From the NCBI GenBank assembly GCA_019359125.1, contig JAHHHY010000001.1:956679-1020678 (forward strand): a stretch of DNA of 64,000 bases. The letters run 5' to 3'. The number at the start of each line of letters is the position of its first letter. Within the stretch, counting starts at the first letter, position 1. The position numbers and the translations under genes are program-made. The notes beneath the pieces are model-generated. The model worked only from the letters and a program-made list of their open reading frames with translations. It was not told where the DNA came from and ran no database searches. Positions 20,844-30,096 of the stretch are shown here, piece by piece. The DNA comes from Pleurocapsa minor GSE-CHR-MK 17-07R (lineage in GTDB: Bacteria; Chloroflexota; Anaerolineae; Aggregatilineales; Phototrophicaceae).

Positions 20844-21686
20844 ATGCTTCGCTCGCGCCTTGTCCGTTTAAAACTACTGTGCGTCATAGTCGTATGTGCT
20901 GTCCTCGTAAATCTGGTCAATGCTCAGGATGTCGAACCGCTGGTGATCGCCGCTACCGAAGACGGTATCACGCTGCCAGAAGCCTGGGTTAGCGGTATGA
21001 CCGCCATTACCCTGCAAAACGACACAGAAATTGCCTTCCAACCCACCCTGGCCCGTTTCATCGACGGCGCAACGATGGAAGATTTCACAGCGGCAATGAT
21101 GGCGCAGGACTTCGCGGGTATGCTGGCGACAGTCTCGGCGCTCGGCTCGGTTACCGCTGAACCCGGCGAATCTGCCAGCGTCACCTATGATCTTCAGGCT
21201 GGCGATTACCTCTTCCTGAACTTCAGCCCGGCAGGGCCGCCGACTCTCATCCCCTTCACCGTTATGCAGTACGAGGGCGATGCAGTAGAAGCACCGGAGG
21301 CCGATGTCGAGATTGTCATGGTCGATTTCGCCTTTGCGATGCCCGTCGAGCTCACGACCGGCGATGCCGTCTGGCATTTCACCAACGAGGGAGAACAGAC
21401 GCATGAAATCGTCATCTTCAGCGTGGACGAGGATGCGACTGTCGAAGGCGTGACAAATGGCGTCACTGAAGCGTTGATGTCCGCGGGACCTGGCGCGCCG
21501 CCTGAGTTTCCCTATGAAGAGGCATTCTCGTTTATAGGGATGAGCCCGGGTGAGAATGCCTGGATGAATGTCAATCTGGAACCTGGGACGTATGCCGCCC
21601 TTTGTTTCATCCCCGATGTCGAATCAGAAGAAATGACCACGCATTTGGCACACGGCATGATTACGATTTTTACAGTCGGCGAGTAA
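20844..21686 (+). CDS. Secreted cupredoxin-like protein
   Basis: A 280-residue exported protein. Its signal peptide (LKLLCVIVVCAVLVNLVNA) is followed by two beta-sandwich-like halves. The second half (about 150-280) has VWHFTNEGEQTHEIVIFSV and a C-terminal LEPGTYAALCFIPD block, which resemble plastocyanin/cupredoxin copper-site surroundings (H near 197 and C near 258). Start ATG 20844 has AGAGG upstream. A degraded paralog lies at 42.0-43.3 kb. It is the first gene under site A, probably followed by the TPR protein. Copper binding is possible, not shown. Confidence 0.75.
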   Translation: MLRSRLVRLKLLCVIVVCAVLVNLVNAQDVEPLVIAATEDGITLPEAWVSGMTAITLQNDTEIAFQPTLARFIDGATMEDFTAAMMAQDFAGMLATVSALGSVTAEPGESASVTYDLQAGDYLFLNFSPAGPPTLIPFTVMQYEGDAVEAPEADVEIVMVDFAFAMPVELTTGDAVWHFTNEGEQTHEIVIFSVDEDATVEGVTNGVTEALMSAGPGAPPEFPYEEAFSFIGMSPGENAWMNVNLEPGTYAALCFIPDVESEEMTTHLAHGMITIFTVGE

Positions 21687-21791
21687 GGCTTACGACACCC
21701 CCTGCCCCTGTTTCCCCTCTCCGTGCTCAGACGTATGGAGAGAGGAAACTCTACACGAAAGCTTTTCAGATCAGTCACAGCAGGAGTTCCC

Positions 21792-23096
21792 ATGTCTGTC
21801 ATTCACAGAGTTACTCGCCTCACACTCGTTTTCGTCCTGGTCCTGCTGGCGGCCGTCACCAGCGTCAGTGCCCAGGTCGAACCCTGTAACCCGGTTGTCG
21901 ATTACGCAACAGCCGCCATGATTGATTTTGACGGGGGCGACTACGAAGCGTCGCTGCCAAATCTCTATTGCGCGACCGGGCTTGACCCGCAGAATATTGA
22001 CATACAGGCGGCATATTTCGAGGCACTTCAACGCACCGGGCATATATCAACCGCGTATGGACCGAGCGCAGTGCTTGGCACACTTGATCCCGCACGCTTC
22101 GATCAGATCATTGCGGATGCTGAAGCGGCGCTGGCAGCTGATCCCACCGACCAGGGAGCGCTCATCATCCTGTGCGGCGCACGCCTGGTGATCGACCAGG
22201 CAGAAATTGACCAGCTGCTGGCGCTTGATCCGGAGAGCGCTGTCGCCTATGCCTACCGCGGGGCAAGCGCGATCTGGACTGGCAGCGATGCAGACGCCGC
22301 GCGTGCAGCCATCGAACGCGCCGTAGAATTGGCGCCGAATGATCCGGAGATTCTGAGCTTTGCCGCTCAGATTCACCTGTTCGGCATTGGCGATACTGAA
22401 CGAGCGCTGGCGCTCATCGAACAGGCGATTGCTGTCGATCCTAATTTTGCACCTGTCTATGCCGACCGCTCCAGCTATTACGCTCAGACAGGCAATCTGG
22501 AGATGGCAACCCTGTCGCTCAGCCAGGCAATTGCGCTCAATCCCTACAATTACACGCAATACAATCAGCGTGGAGTCCTCAGTTTCCAGCAGGAAAACTA
22601 CCCCGCAGCACTCGACGATTTCCGCTATGTCTTGAGCGTCAACCCTGCCAGCCCGACAGCACTGGAGTCCATCATCGAAATCAGCCTGCTTACAGGCAGT
22701 TTGGAAGACCGAGTCCTGGCGGCCGACTCATTCCTCAACGCCCGCAGTGAAATCGTAGAAAGCCGACCACTGATCGGGCAGGCACCTATGGCGATATCCA
22801 TCAATGCCGGACGTATGGTGCGGGTTCCTGTCCGTCTGGAAGCTGGAAAGACGGTCATCATCAGCGCCGTAGCCTCAGACCCTGCCAGCCTTGACCCGCT
22901 GCTGGTGGTGATCGACCCTGCTGGAGGCGCTGTCTCTTACAATGATGATGTTGATTTGGAAGGTGGAGACTACAGCGCAGTTGTCACAATTACGCCCGAG
23001 GTGACCGGTCGTTATTTTCTTCTCGCCACGCATTCCGGCGCGGGCAGCAGGGGAGAAATGATGATCAGTATCGCAGATGCAGAATTGCGCTTTTGA
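21792..23096 (+). CDS. Secreted TPR-repeat protein
   Basis: A 434-residue protein. Its signal peptide (TLVFVLVLLAAVTSVSA) precedes about eight TPR helical pairs (for example ALIEQAIAVDPNFAPVYADRS). The C-terminal ~120 residues form a beta-sandwich resembling pre-peptidase C-terminal (PPC) domains, with ISAVASDPASLDPLLVVIDP. The ribosome site CAGGAG (21781-21786) fixes the start at 21792. The cytoplasmic-looking paralog at 27519 has the same TPR plus beta-sandwich layout. It probably acts as an extracytoplasmic scaffold; its partner is unknown. Confidence 0.78.
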   Translation: MSVIHRVTRLTLVFVLVLLAAVTSVSAQVEPCNPVVDYATAAMIDFDGGDYEASLPNLYCATGLDPQNIDIQAAYFEALQRTGHISTAYGPSAVLGTLDPARFDQIIADAEAALAADPTDQGALIILCGARLVIDQAEIDQLLALDPESAVAYAYRGASAIWTGSDADAARAAIERAVELAPNDPEILSFAAQIHLFGIGDTERALALIEQAIAVDPNFAPVYADRSSYYAQTGNLEMATLSLSQAIALNPYNYTQYNQRGVLSFQQENYPAALDDFRYVLSVNPASPTALESIIEISLLTGSLEDRVLAADSFLNARSEIVESRPLIGQAPMAISINAGRMVRVPVRLEAGKTVIISAVASDPASLDPLLVVIDPAGGAVSYNDDVDLEGGDYSAVVTITPEVTGRYFLLATHSGAGSRGEMMISIADAELRF

Positions 23097-23119
23097 GTAT
23101 CGTCGCGGCATCCAGCTCC

Positions 23120-23154
23120 AGCGGGCACGATGCGTGTGCATCATGCCCGCTTTT
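23120..23154 (+). terminator. Terminator after the secreted TPR gene
   Basis: A 14-bp stem with one mismatch (AGCGGGCACGATGC / GCATCATGCCCGCT) around a 4-base loop, followed by TTTT, 24 bases after the stop. Confidence 0.85.
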
Positions 23155-23160
23155 ATGCAT

Positions 23161-23193
23161 CGTAACGATTGAAGGACGGTGTAAGGGTAGGCT
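23161..23193 (+). promoter_or_regulatory. Shared promoter/operator element, site D
   Basis: CGTAACG-N6-GGAC-N10-TAGGCT, directly after the terminator and ending 35 bases before the start at 23229. It has one change (C to G) from the other sites in the third box. Confidence 0.68.
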
Positions 23194-23228
23194 TCAGACA
23201 GATTCAACCCCGCATAGAAAGGTCAAGT

Positions 23229-23684
23229 ATGAACAGCCGTGCAGCACAAAACCACCTTAGCCATAGGTCCAGCATGGGCAGTATTGCCGTCGATGGACTG
23301 ATTGCCGGGGGCGCTGCGGGCGTGGCCATGATAGCCTATTTGCTGCCCACCGCTGGCGAAGCACCCGCTGAGTTACTCAGTCGTTTCAGTGGCATGGGGA
23401 TGCAGCCTTCAGCACTGTTGGGGGCAGTTGGTCATCTTGCGGTCTGCGCGATCTATGGTATGGCATTCAGCATCCTGTGGCGCGTCGTGCGGGGCAGTGA
23501 TCGCCGATTCATCCGCGTCATGGCTGGCATCGTGTACGGGCTGATCCTATTTGTCACAGCTGAGTGGATAATCCTGCCCGCTATACAATCGCCCCTGCTC
23601 GATATTCCCGCAGTGCATTGGGGAATCGCGCACGCAATCTATGGGATCATGCTAGGCTATCTGTATCGATCTGGCCGGAGCTAA
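23229..23684 (+). CDS. Small membrane protein, unknown (YagU/DUF1440-like)
   Basis: A 151-residue protein with about four membrane helices, beginning after a hydrophilic N-terminus of ~20 residues. The repeated AVGHLAVCAIYGMAF and WGIAHAIYGIMLGYLY segments look like two related halves, each with a conserved histidine. The weak similarity to YagU/DUF1440 is a guess. It is the first gene after site D and only four bases precede the first sensor, so it is probably part of the same operon. Confidence 0.6.
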   Translation: MNSRAAQNHLSHRSSMGSIAVDGLIAGGAAGVAMIAYLLPTAGEAPAELLSRFSGMGMQPSALLGAVGHLAVCAIYGMAFSILWRVVRGSDRRFIRVMAGIVYGLILFVTAEWIILPAIQSPLLDIPAVHWGIAHAIYGIMLGYLYRSGRS

Positions 23685-23688
23685 GCCT

Positions 23689-24906
23689 ATGCAAGGCGTG
23701 ATTATTCGCTCAGAAGCATGGTTTCGAAGGTTATTATGGGGACTGGTGTGCTACAACATCGTCGTCTGCCTGATAACGTTGATAGACTTTATCCAACATC
23801 CAACCGCTTTCAGCCCATACAACGCCTTTAATGGAAGCCCGATCTATCGTTGGTTCGTGGTTCTGCTGGCAGGACCCGCAACGATGCTGATTGGTGGGCT
23901 GATCCTCCGGCGTACAAAAGGTAACGTGATTGGGCTGTTGATGATAATCTGGGGTGGCGGACTGTTTGGTTTCGGTATGTCTGTTGAAATTGATCCCCTA
24001 TGGTACAGCCTGTCTTCGCTGATGATCGGCGTAACGTGGGCGGCACTCATTCTCATGCCCCTACTATTTCCCAATGGAAAATCGTTTCCTGCGTGGCTGA
24101 TGCCAATCCTGTTCGCAAACATGCTCACACCGTCGGTGTTAGGCGTGATTACGGTCTTCTCAGCATTTGAAGTGCCAAACTTGGCGGGTGTGCCGCTCAA
24201 TCCGCTCTATATCGCTGGATTAGCAGAGATACGCTCCACCCTGTCGGCTTTCTGGACGGTCATCTTTCTGCCGCTGATTCCTGGTGTACTGGTGTCGCCT
24301 GTAATGCGCTACCGACGCGCAACCCTGCATGAGCGCCAGCAGTTGAAGTGGTTCGTCTGGTGGTCGGCAATCCTGTTCGTCCCTTACCTCCTGTTTTATT
24401 TGTGGGCAGTCACACAGTATGCTGACATCGCGGATGCTCCCCCGATTGTCGCGACGATCGGTAACGCCCTGGTTGGCGTAATTGGTTTGTTCCCTCCCAT
24501 CGCCATCGGCTATTCCATCCTGCGCCACCGCCTGTACGACATCGACATCATCATCCGGCGCACGCTGATTTACGCGGTGCTGACAGGTATTCTTGCTATC
24601 GTTTACTTCGGCGCGATCATCCTGACCCAGCAACTCTTACGCGCCGCGACCGGAGAAACCCCGGACATCGCCATTGTCCTCTCCACATTGCTTATTGCCG
24701 CGCTGTTCAGCCCCATTCGTCGGCGCGTGCAGGACGTGATCGACCGCCGCCTGTATCGCCGCAAATATGACATGGAAAAAACACTGGCGGGCTTCCAGCA
24801 GACCTTACGCGATGAAGTGGACATGGAGACATTGAAGTCGAATCTGGTGGGCGTGGTCAGCGAAACGATGCAGCCGAACAAGATCGCGCTGTGGGTGAAA
24901 GAGTAG
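23689..24906 (+). CDS. Kinase-less 7TM sensor protein, paralog 1
   Basis: A 405-residue membrane protein. Residues about 1-270 hold roughly eight membrane helices. Then comes the LRHRLYDIDIIIRRTLIYAVLTGILAIVYFGAIIL block, a last pair of helices, and a coiled-coil stalk VIDRRLYRRKYDMEKTLAGFQ running to TLKSNLVGVVSETMQPNKIALWV. In Chloroflexota histidine kinases this same stalk leads into GAF and HisKA domains; here the protein stops at that point, with no catalytic domain. It is followed by three paralogs and by a GAF-phosphatase gene. Role inferred: membrane input module. Confidence 0.82.
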   Translation: MQGVIIRSEAWFRRLLWGLVCYNIVVCLITLIDFIQHPTAFSPYNAFNGSPIYRWFVVLLAGPATMLIGGLILRRTKGNVIGLLMIIWGGGLFGFGMSVEIDPLWYSLSSLMIGVTWAALILMPLLFPNGKSFPAWLMPILFANMLTPSVLGVITVFSAFEVPNLAGVPLNPLYIAGLAEIRSTLSAFWTVIFLPLIPGVLVSPVMRYRRATLHERQQLKWFVWWSAILFVPYLLFYLWAVTQYADIADAPPIVATIGNALVGVIGLFPPIAIGYSILRHRLYDIDIIIRRTLIYAVLTGILAIVYFGAIILTQQLLRAATGETPDIAIVLSTLLIAALFSPIRRRVQDVIDRRLYRRKYDMEKTLAGFQQTLRDEVDMETLKSNLVGVVSETMQPNKIALWVKE

Positions 24907-24909
24907 CCA

Positions 24910-26127
24910 ATGCCTAAACAAACGCCAAAACGCGACTGGTTTTACTGGGTCATTCTGGCATTTACAGGTGTCCAGCTTGTGTGGACTGCTGGGTTGGTAG
25001 TGGACTTCATAATGTATCCACTCGCCCAAACACTCATGTTTCCATCGTCCATCTTTCGTTTAATTTTGGCACTTCTGATCATGCCGCTCGCATTTTGCAC
25101 CGCGTTTATCGTCATCAGGCGTCAACCAACCAGTGTCGTTGGGGTGCTGCTGCTGCTTTGGGGGACTCAGATTGCAAGTGCAACGCTTCGTACAGACAGC
25201 TTCTTGTCGAGTTACAGCGGTATTGCACTGGGCTGGATTGGGTTTTGGCTGATCCCCTTCTTTTTCCCGGATGGTCGCATTTTCCCCATTCGATGGTCAG
25301 GCGTAATTAAAGTTTTGGCGACCATACTAATTGTTGCCGCCTGGTTCTATACCCTGACGACTCCCGATTTTGCTTCCAGCACTGTGCTTAATCACTGGTA
25401 TGTTCCTGCCTTAGCGGCACTGTTCCCGCTGATCAACATCGTCGAGTCGGCTTCCCTAGTGATGCTCGCAGCCTTCATCATTCCGTCTCTGATGATGCGT
25501 TTTCGAGCAGGCAATCTGACGACCCGCCGCCAGATGACATGGCTGGGCTGGGTGTTTTCCATCGTAGTATTCGTGGGCCTGCTGCTTGCCCCAACAGGTA
25601 TTCTACAATCGCCTGTGTCGAGTTTGAGTACTTTCGAGAGACTTGCCCTGACAGGGTTCACGATTTTCGTCTATCTTTCCCCATACATCGCCGTCAGCAA
25701 TGCCATCCTGCGTCATCGCCTGTACGACATCGACATCATTATCCGGCGCACGCTGATCTATTCAGTGCTGACGGGTATTCTCGCCATTGTCTACTTCGGC
25801 GCGATCATCCTGACGCAACAGCTCTTCCGGGCCGCGACCGGCGAAACGCCAGACATCGCCATAGTCATTTCAACTCTGCTGATTGCCGCGCTGTTCAGCC
25901 CTGTGCGCCGGCGCGTGCAGGACGTGATCGACCGCCGCCTGTATCGCCGCAAATATGACGTGGAAAAAACGCTGGCGGGTTTTCAGCAGACCTTGCGCGA
26001 TGAAGTGGACATGGAGACGTTGAAGTCGAATCTGGTGGGCGTGGTCAGCGAAACGATGCAGCCGACCAGGATCGCACTTTGGGTGAAACCTGATGCCGTT
26101 TTTCATGCAGCCAACACAGTCGAATAA
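24910..26127 (+). CDS. Kinase-less 7TM sensor protein, paralog 2
   Basis: A 405-residue paralog starting three bases after the previous stop. The N-terminal ~270 residues (membrane input) differ strongly from paralog 1, while the last ~130, from RHRLYDIDIIIRRTLIYSV to TMQPTRIALWVK, are nearly identical. A ten-residue tail (PDAVFHAANTVE) replaces the GAF domain expected in full-length kinases. Confidence 0.82.
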   Translation: MPKQTPKRDWFYWVILAFTGVQLVWTAGLVVDFIMYPLAQTLMFPSSIFRLILALLIMPLAFCTAFIVIRRQPTSVVGVLLLLWGTQIASATLRTDSFLSSYSGIALGWIGFWLIPFFFPDGRIFPIRWSGVIKVLATILIVAAWFYTLTTPDFASSTVLNHWYVPALAALFPLINIVESASLVMLAAFIIPSLMMRFRAGNLTTRRQMTWLGWVFSIVVFVGLLLAPTGILQSPVSSLSTFERLALTGFTIFVYLSPYIAVSNAILRHRLYDIDIIIRRTLIYSVLTGILAIVYFGAIILTQQLFRAATGETPDIAIVISTLLIAALFSPVRRRVQDVIDRRLYRRKYDVEKTLAGFQQTLRDEVDMETLKSNLVGVVSETMQPTRIALWVKPDAVFHAANTVE

Positions 26128-26173
26128 TGTTACAACTTCATACATCTTGATCTGGACTGTCTGAGGTTGTGTC

Positions 26174-27409
26174 ATGATGGTCGCCCCAGCAACAGCAAAC
26201 CGATTCCGTTATCGAAAGTGGTACATCGCCTGGTCCTGCTTTGTCCTGACGCTCGCCGTTATCCTATGCATCGGCATCGAGTACTGGCTGCAACGCCTGG
26301 CGTCAATGATCCAGATTGGAGGCGAGTACCGCATTCTGGCGCTGCTAAATGTGGCCACCATGGTGCTGCTGCTCGGAGTGGTATGCATATCTGCCACGCT
26401 GATTTTCTGGAAAGCGCAGTCGAAAGCAGTGGGTTTGCTCCTTGCGACCACCATGATGCTGTATTGGTCGATGAACAGCACGCCTTTCGACCTACTAACC
26501 AAGTCGGAGAACACTCCGCTGGCGGCCCTGTTTGCTCCGGTGATCCTCACGCTGCGGGCGGCATCGCTTCCGCTTGCTCTCGCGCTGTTGTTTAGTTTTC
26601 CAGATGGCAAATTTGCGCCCCGATGGTCACGCTGGTTGGTGGCGGCCTATACGCTGCTCACCATGATTTATCTCATTTTTCCCGATTTCCCGACCAATAC
26701 GGTGTATGGCGCGACCTGGCGAAAGACGCTGGAGCTCTCGTTCGTCACGGCAACGGTCCCGTTCATGATCGGAATTGTCGCGCAGGTTGTGCGTTTCCGT
26801 CGTGCCTCTCCAGAACAGCGCAGTCAGATCAAATGGACGGCATTAGGCATGACGACAATGGTGGCAGGCACCATCCTGTACTACGCTGTCTACATCCTCT
26901 TTCCGCCCACAGCTCTGGATGAGGGCATTCACCGCCTGGAGCTGCTGCGTCAGCTCATTCAGCTCGTGCTGGCGGTCATCGTGCCAAGCGCGTGCTTTAT
27001 GATTGCCATCTTTCGTTACCGGCTGTGGTCGGTCAATAACGTCATCCGCCGTACCCTGATTTATTCTGTGCTGACAACGATTCTCGCGGTGATTTACTTC
27101 GGCGGCATCATCCTCACCCAGCAGATCTTCCGCGCCGCCACGGGCGAAACGCAGGATATCGCCATCGTCATTTCAACCCTTTTGATCGCCGCGCTGTTTT
27201 CGCCCATTCGCCGCCGCGTGCAGAACGTGATCGACCGCCGCTTGTACCGTCGCAAATATGATGTGGAAAAGACGCTGGCAGAATTTCAGCAGAATTTACG
27301 CGATGAAGTCGATATGGAGACGCTGAAGGAAAATCTGGTAGGCGTGGTCAGCGAGACCATGCAGCCGGACAAGATCGCGCTGTGGGTGCGCGAAAGCAGC
27401 ACAAAATAG
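26174..27409 (+). CDS. Kinase-less 7TM sensor protein, paralog 3
   Basis: A 411-residue paralog with the same layout. It is the most diverged: WSVNNVIRRTLIYSVLTTIL replaces YDIDIIIRRTLIY, and EFQQNLRDEVDMETLKEN carries charge changes in the stalk. It again ends at TMQPDKIALWVRESSTK with no catalytic domain. GAGG lies about nine bases before the ATG. It is the last gene of the site D operon. Confidence 0.82.
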   Translation: MMVAPATANRFRYRKWYIAWSCFVLTLAVILCIGIEYWLQRLASMIQIGGEYRILALLNVATMVLLLGVVCISATLIFWKAQSKAVGLLLATTMMLYWSMNSTPFDLLTKSENTPLAALFAPVILTLRAASLPLALALLFSFPDGKFAPRWSRWLVAAYTLLTMIYLIFPDFPTNTVYGATWRKTLELSFVTATVPFMIGIVAQVVRFRRASPEQRSQIKWTALGMTTMVAGTILYYAVYILFPPTALDEGIHRLELLRQLIQLVLAVIVPSACFMIAIFRYRLWSVNNVIRRTLIYSVLTTILAVIYFGGIILTQQIFRAATGETQDIAIVISTLLIAALFSPIRRRVQNVIDRRLYRRKYDVEKTLAEFQQNLRDEVDMETLKENLVGVVSETMQPDKIALWVRESSTK

Positions 27410-27432
27410 GAAGATTCCTATAAACGCACAAT

Positions 27433-27465
27433 CGTAACGATTTCAGGACTATGGCCTGATACGCT
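27433..27465 (+). promoter_or_regulatory. Shared promoter/operator element, site B
   Basis: CGTAACG-N6-GGAC-N10-TACGCT, starting 24 bases after sensor 3 and ending 53 bases before the start at 27519. Confidence 0.7.
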
Positions 27466-27518
27466 GTTGCTCAGGGTGGATTGCATTGTTTGCCAATTTC
27501 ATAACAGGAGATGCACAC

Positions 27519-28682
27519 ATGGCTGAAAACATGGACACCATTTTGACGACAGACACGGAGGCACGTGTCTCGCGCTAGCGCACACTGGTAAGCGTGGGTC
27601 ACTATCTGCGCTCGAGCGAGCCGCTGGTGCAGTTGTGGGCAATCGGCGGAGACGAGCTGCTTCAACGCCTTTATGACGAGGCGATACTCCGCTACGAAGC
27701 CCAGCCAAAAGACAAATCTCACCTGATCTTCGCTGTAAACCTGTCTGACTTTCTGATGCTGCTAGTATGGCGGGCGGCCGTCGAGCGGGTAAAGGCGGAT
27801 TTGCCGAATCATCCGTTCACCGAGTTGGTTGTCGGAAGCTATCTGGTGCGCACTGGCGAAAAAGAGGAGGCGAAGCCCTATATGGACCGCGCCTTGGCGA
27901 TGGATGCCGGCAACCCGGACATGGTAGCGATATGTGCCAGCATGTACGCATTGGACTGGAAAATGCCTCAGCGAGGCTTGGAGATGATCCATCAGGCGAT
28001 GGCGGCTGAACCTGATGTCGCGTGGTATCACATTGTGCGTGGTGATATCTACGGTATCGCGCTCAACGACCATGCTGCTGCATTCAAGGATTATGACCGC
28101 GCGGTTGAACTGTCGCCAGATCACTATCCGTTCCGCAATATGCGGGCGGCAGCGCAGATCGAATTAGGAAATCACGCCGCTGCGATTACCGATCTTGAAT
28201 ATGCCCTCAAGGTGAACCCCGACAGTCCCAACGGGCGTTTTTCACTGCTTAAATGCTATTTGAGCATCAACGATATGCGCGGCGCGGCAGATGCGCTGCT
28301 GGCTCCACGTACTTATTTACAGGACGTCCGGGCGCTCGATACAGGTGACCCGATCACACTGCCCATCCTGCCAAACCTGACGCATCGCCTTGCATTCAGC
28401 GGTAACAGCGGAGAGAGCGTTAAGATCACCGCGGAAAGTGACGATGCCAGACTGGTTGCGCCATTCACCGCGCTTATTGGTCCGGATGGCAGCGTCATCG
28501 CTCACTCTGTCCTGTACGCATCGCAGGCGGATACACCGGACGCCCGTGTTACCCTGACTGCGGTACTCGCGGACACAGGCAGCTATACCTGTATCGTCTG
28601 CCAGAATCTCGGCACATGGGAATCATTGGGCGAAGGTGAACTGCGCGTGACACTTACGGTGAATGATCCGCCAGCGTCCTGA
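27519..28682 (+). CDS. TPR plus beta-sandwich protein with in-frame amber codon
   Basis: A frame of 387 codons whose ATG at 27519 has AGGAG upstream, but codon 20 is TAG (27576-27578). The next possible start is GTG 27594, which has only a weak ribosome site. The rest is intact: about five TPR pairs (for example YDRAVELSPDHYPFRNMRAAAQ) and a C-terminal beta-sandwich similar to that of the secreted TPR protein at 21792. No signal peptide is visible. It lies under site B, between sensors 3 and 4. It could be a recent pseudogene, a base error, or a gene using the internal GTG. Confidence 0.65.
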
Positions 28683-28753
28683 TATAAATGAAGGGATCAA
28701 ACGAAACTCGACTGTCCCAGAGTTTAATCTAGTTGGCATTACCAGTCATAAGT

Positions 28754-28810
28754 GTGGTCAGCGAGGCGATGCAACTGAACAAGATCGAGGTGTGGGTGAA
28801 CGAGAAGTAG
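28754..28810 (+). pseudogene. 3' relic of a fifth sensor paralog
   Basis: Nineteen codons ending in TAG encode VVSEAMQLNKIEVWVNEK, clearly the last residues of the sensor family (VVSETMQPNKIALWVKE). The relic's stop directly abuts the ATG of sensor 4, as in the intact tandem pairs, so an upstream paralog was deleted here. Confidence 0.8.
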
Positions 28811-30019
28811 ATGATGAAAGCAACACGACTTTTCCGTTTCCTAACCTTTCTGACCATTCCAGTCGCTGTCGGCGCGTTGTTCTTGATAGTTGATTTGGCG
28901 CTGCATCCATTTGAACCCAGCATAGGCTATCAACCATTCTGGACTCGCTGGGTGTATGGTTCTATCTTCCCAATCGCCAACATCGTGATCGGTGCTCTGT
29001 GTATTCGCCGAGTCCGCGACAACATCATTGGACCTCTTCTGATCATTTACGGTTCTGGACTCACAGCACAATCAATTCGCGCTGGTTTCGATCCGGCTTT
29101 TGGTGCATTACTCTTCTTCGTAGGCGGTTTTTTGGGGTGGGTTGGTTTTTTTGTGCTGGTACTGTTGTTTCCGAACGGTAAACCCCATCCTCATTGGATG
29201 CGCTGGTTTTTAATCGTGGTGCTCATTATCGCATCGGGTTACGGTGTATTTTTTCCTCTGGGGTCGCCGAACTTCATTTATGGCGCTGACGATGCGCCAA
29301 ACCGCTTGATCGAGAATCCGTTTTTTTTACCAACGATGGTACCCATCTATCAAGCGTTCCTTGGAATCATGTCAGCGATATTGTTACCTGTTTTCATTAT
29401 TCTGCTGCCATTGTCTGTCTTCTTGCGCTATCGTGCCGCCGGACATCAGGAACGCGCGCAAATTCGCTGGATCTTGTGGGGCGTTCTCGTAATGATGTTA
29501 GCAGCTATCGTCCAGAGGATCCTGGTTGCATTGGAATTGCCAGGGCTTGGCAATACAGTGAGCGCGATCAGTACGACTCTGGTGTTCACATTGCCCGCCC
29601 TGGCAGTTAGCAACGCCATCCTCCGGCACAAGCTGTATGACATCGACATCATCATCCGGCGCACGCTGATCTACTCAGTGCTGACGGGTATTCTCGCTAT
29701 CGTTTACTTTGGTGCGATCATACTCACCCAGCAGCTCTTCCGCGCTGCGACGGGAGAAACGCCAGACATCGCCATTGTCATTTCAACACTATTGATCGCC
29801 GGGTTGTTTTCACCCATTCGCAGACGGGTGCAGAACGTGATCGACCGCCGCCTGTACCGTCGTAAATATGACGTGGAAAATACGCTGGCGGGCTTCCAGC
29901 AGACCTTACGCGATGAAGTCGATATGGAGACGTTGAAAGCGAATCTGGTCGGCGTGGTCAGCGGCACCATGCAGCCAAACAGGATCGCGCTGTGGGTGCG
30001 TGATTCCACTACAAAATAG
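28811..30019 (+). CDS. Kinase-less 7TM sensor protein, paralog 4
   Basis: A 402-residue paralog. The N-terminal membrane half is unlike the other three; the last ~130 residues match paralog 2 almost throughout (RHKLYDIDIIIRRTLIYSV to TMQPNRIALWVRDSTTK). It ends before any GAF or kinase domain. It is followed 77 bases later by the phosphatase gene, which begins with a GAF domain. Confidence 0.82.
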   Translation: MMKATRLFRFLTFLTIPVAVGALFLIVDLALHPFEPSIGYQPFWTRWVYGSIFPIANIVIGALCIRRVRDNIIGPLLIIYGSGLTAQSIRAGFDPAFGALLFFVGGFLGWVGFFVLVLLFPNGKPHPHWMRWFLIVVLIIASGYGVFFPLGSPNFIYGADDAPNRLIENPFFLPTMVPIYQAFLGIMSAILLPVFIILLPLSVFLRYRAAGHQERAQIRWILWGVLVMMLAAIVQRILVALELPGLGNTVSAISTTLVFTLPALAVSNAILRHKLYDIDIIIRRTLIYSVLTGILAIVYFGAIILTQQLFRAATGETPDIAIVISTLLIAGLFSPIRRRVQNVIDRRLYRRKYDVENTLAGFQQTLRDEVDMETLKANLVGVVSGTMQPNRIALWVRDSTTK

Positions 30020-30041
30020 GGGATTTCGATGCGTGATACGT

Positions 30042-30074
30042 CGTAACGATGTTAGGACGATCACTCGGTACGCT
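30042..30074 (+). promoter_or_regulatory. Shared promoter/operator element, site C
   Basis: CGTAACG-N6-GGAC-N10-TACGCT, ending 22 bases before the start of the phosphatase at 30097. GGAGGG at 30085-30090 is the ribosome site. Confidence 0.7.
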
Positions 30075-30096
30075 GGGGTCAAATGGAGGGTCGGGT

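Noticed and set aside
28684..28753. A promoter element before sensor 4 like the shared three-box element.
   Set aside because: No CGTAACG or TACGCT with the right spacing is present; sensor 4 is probably read from site B.
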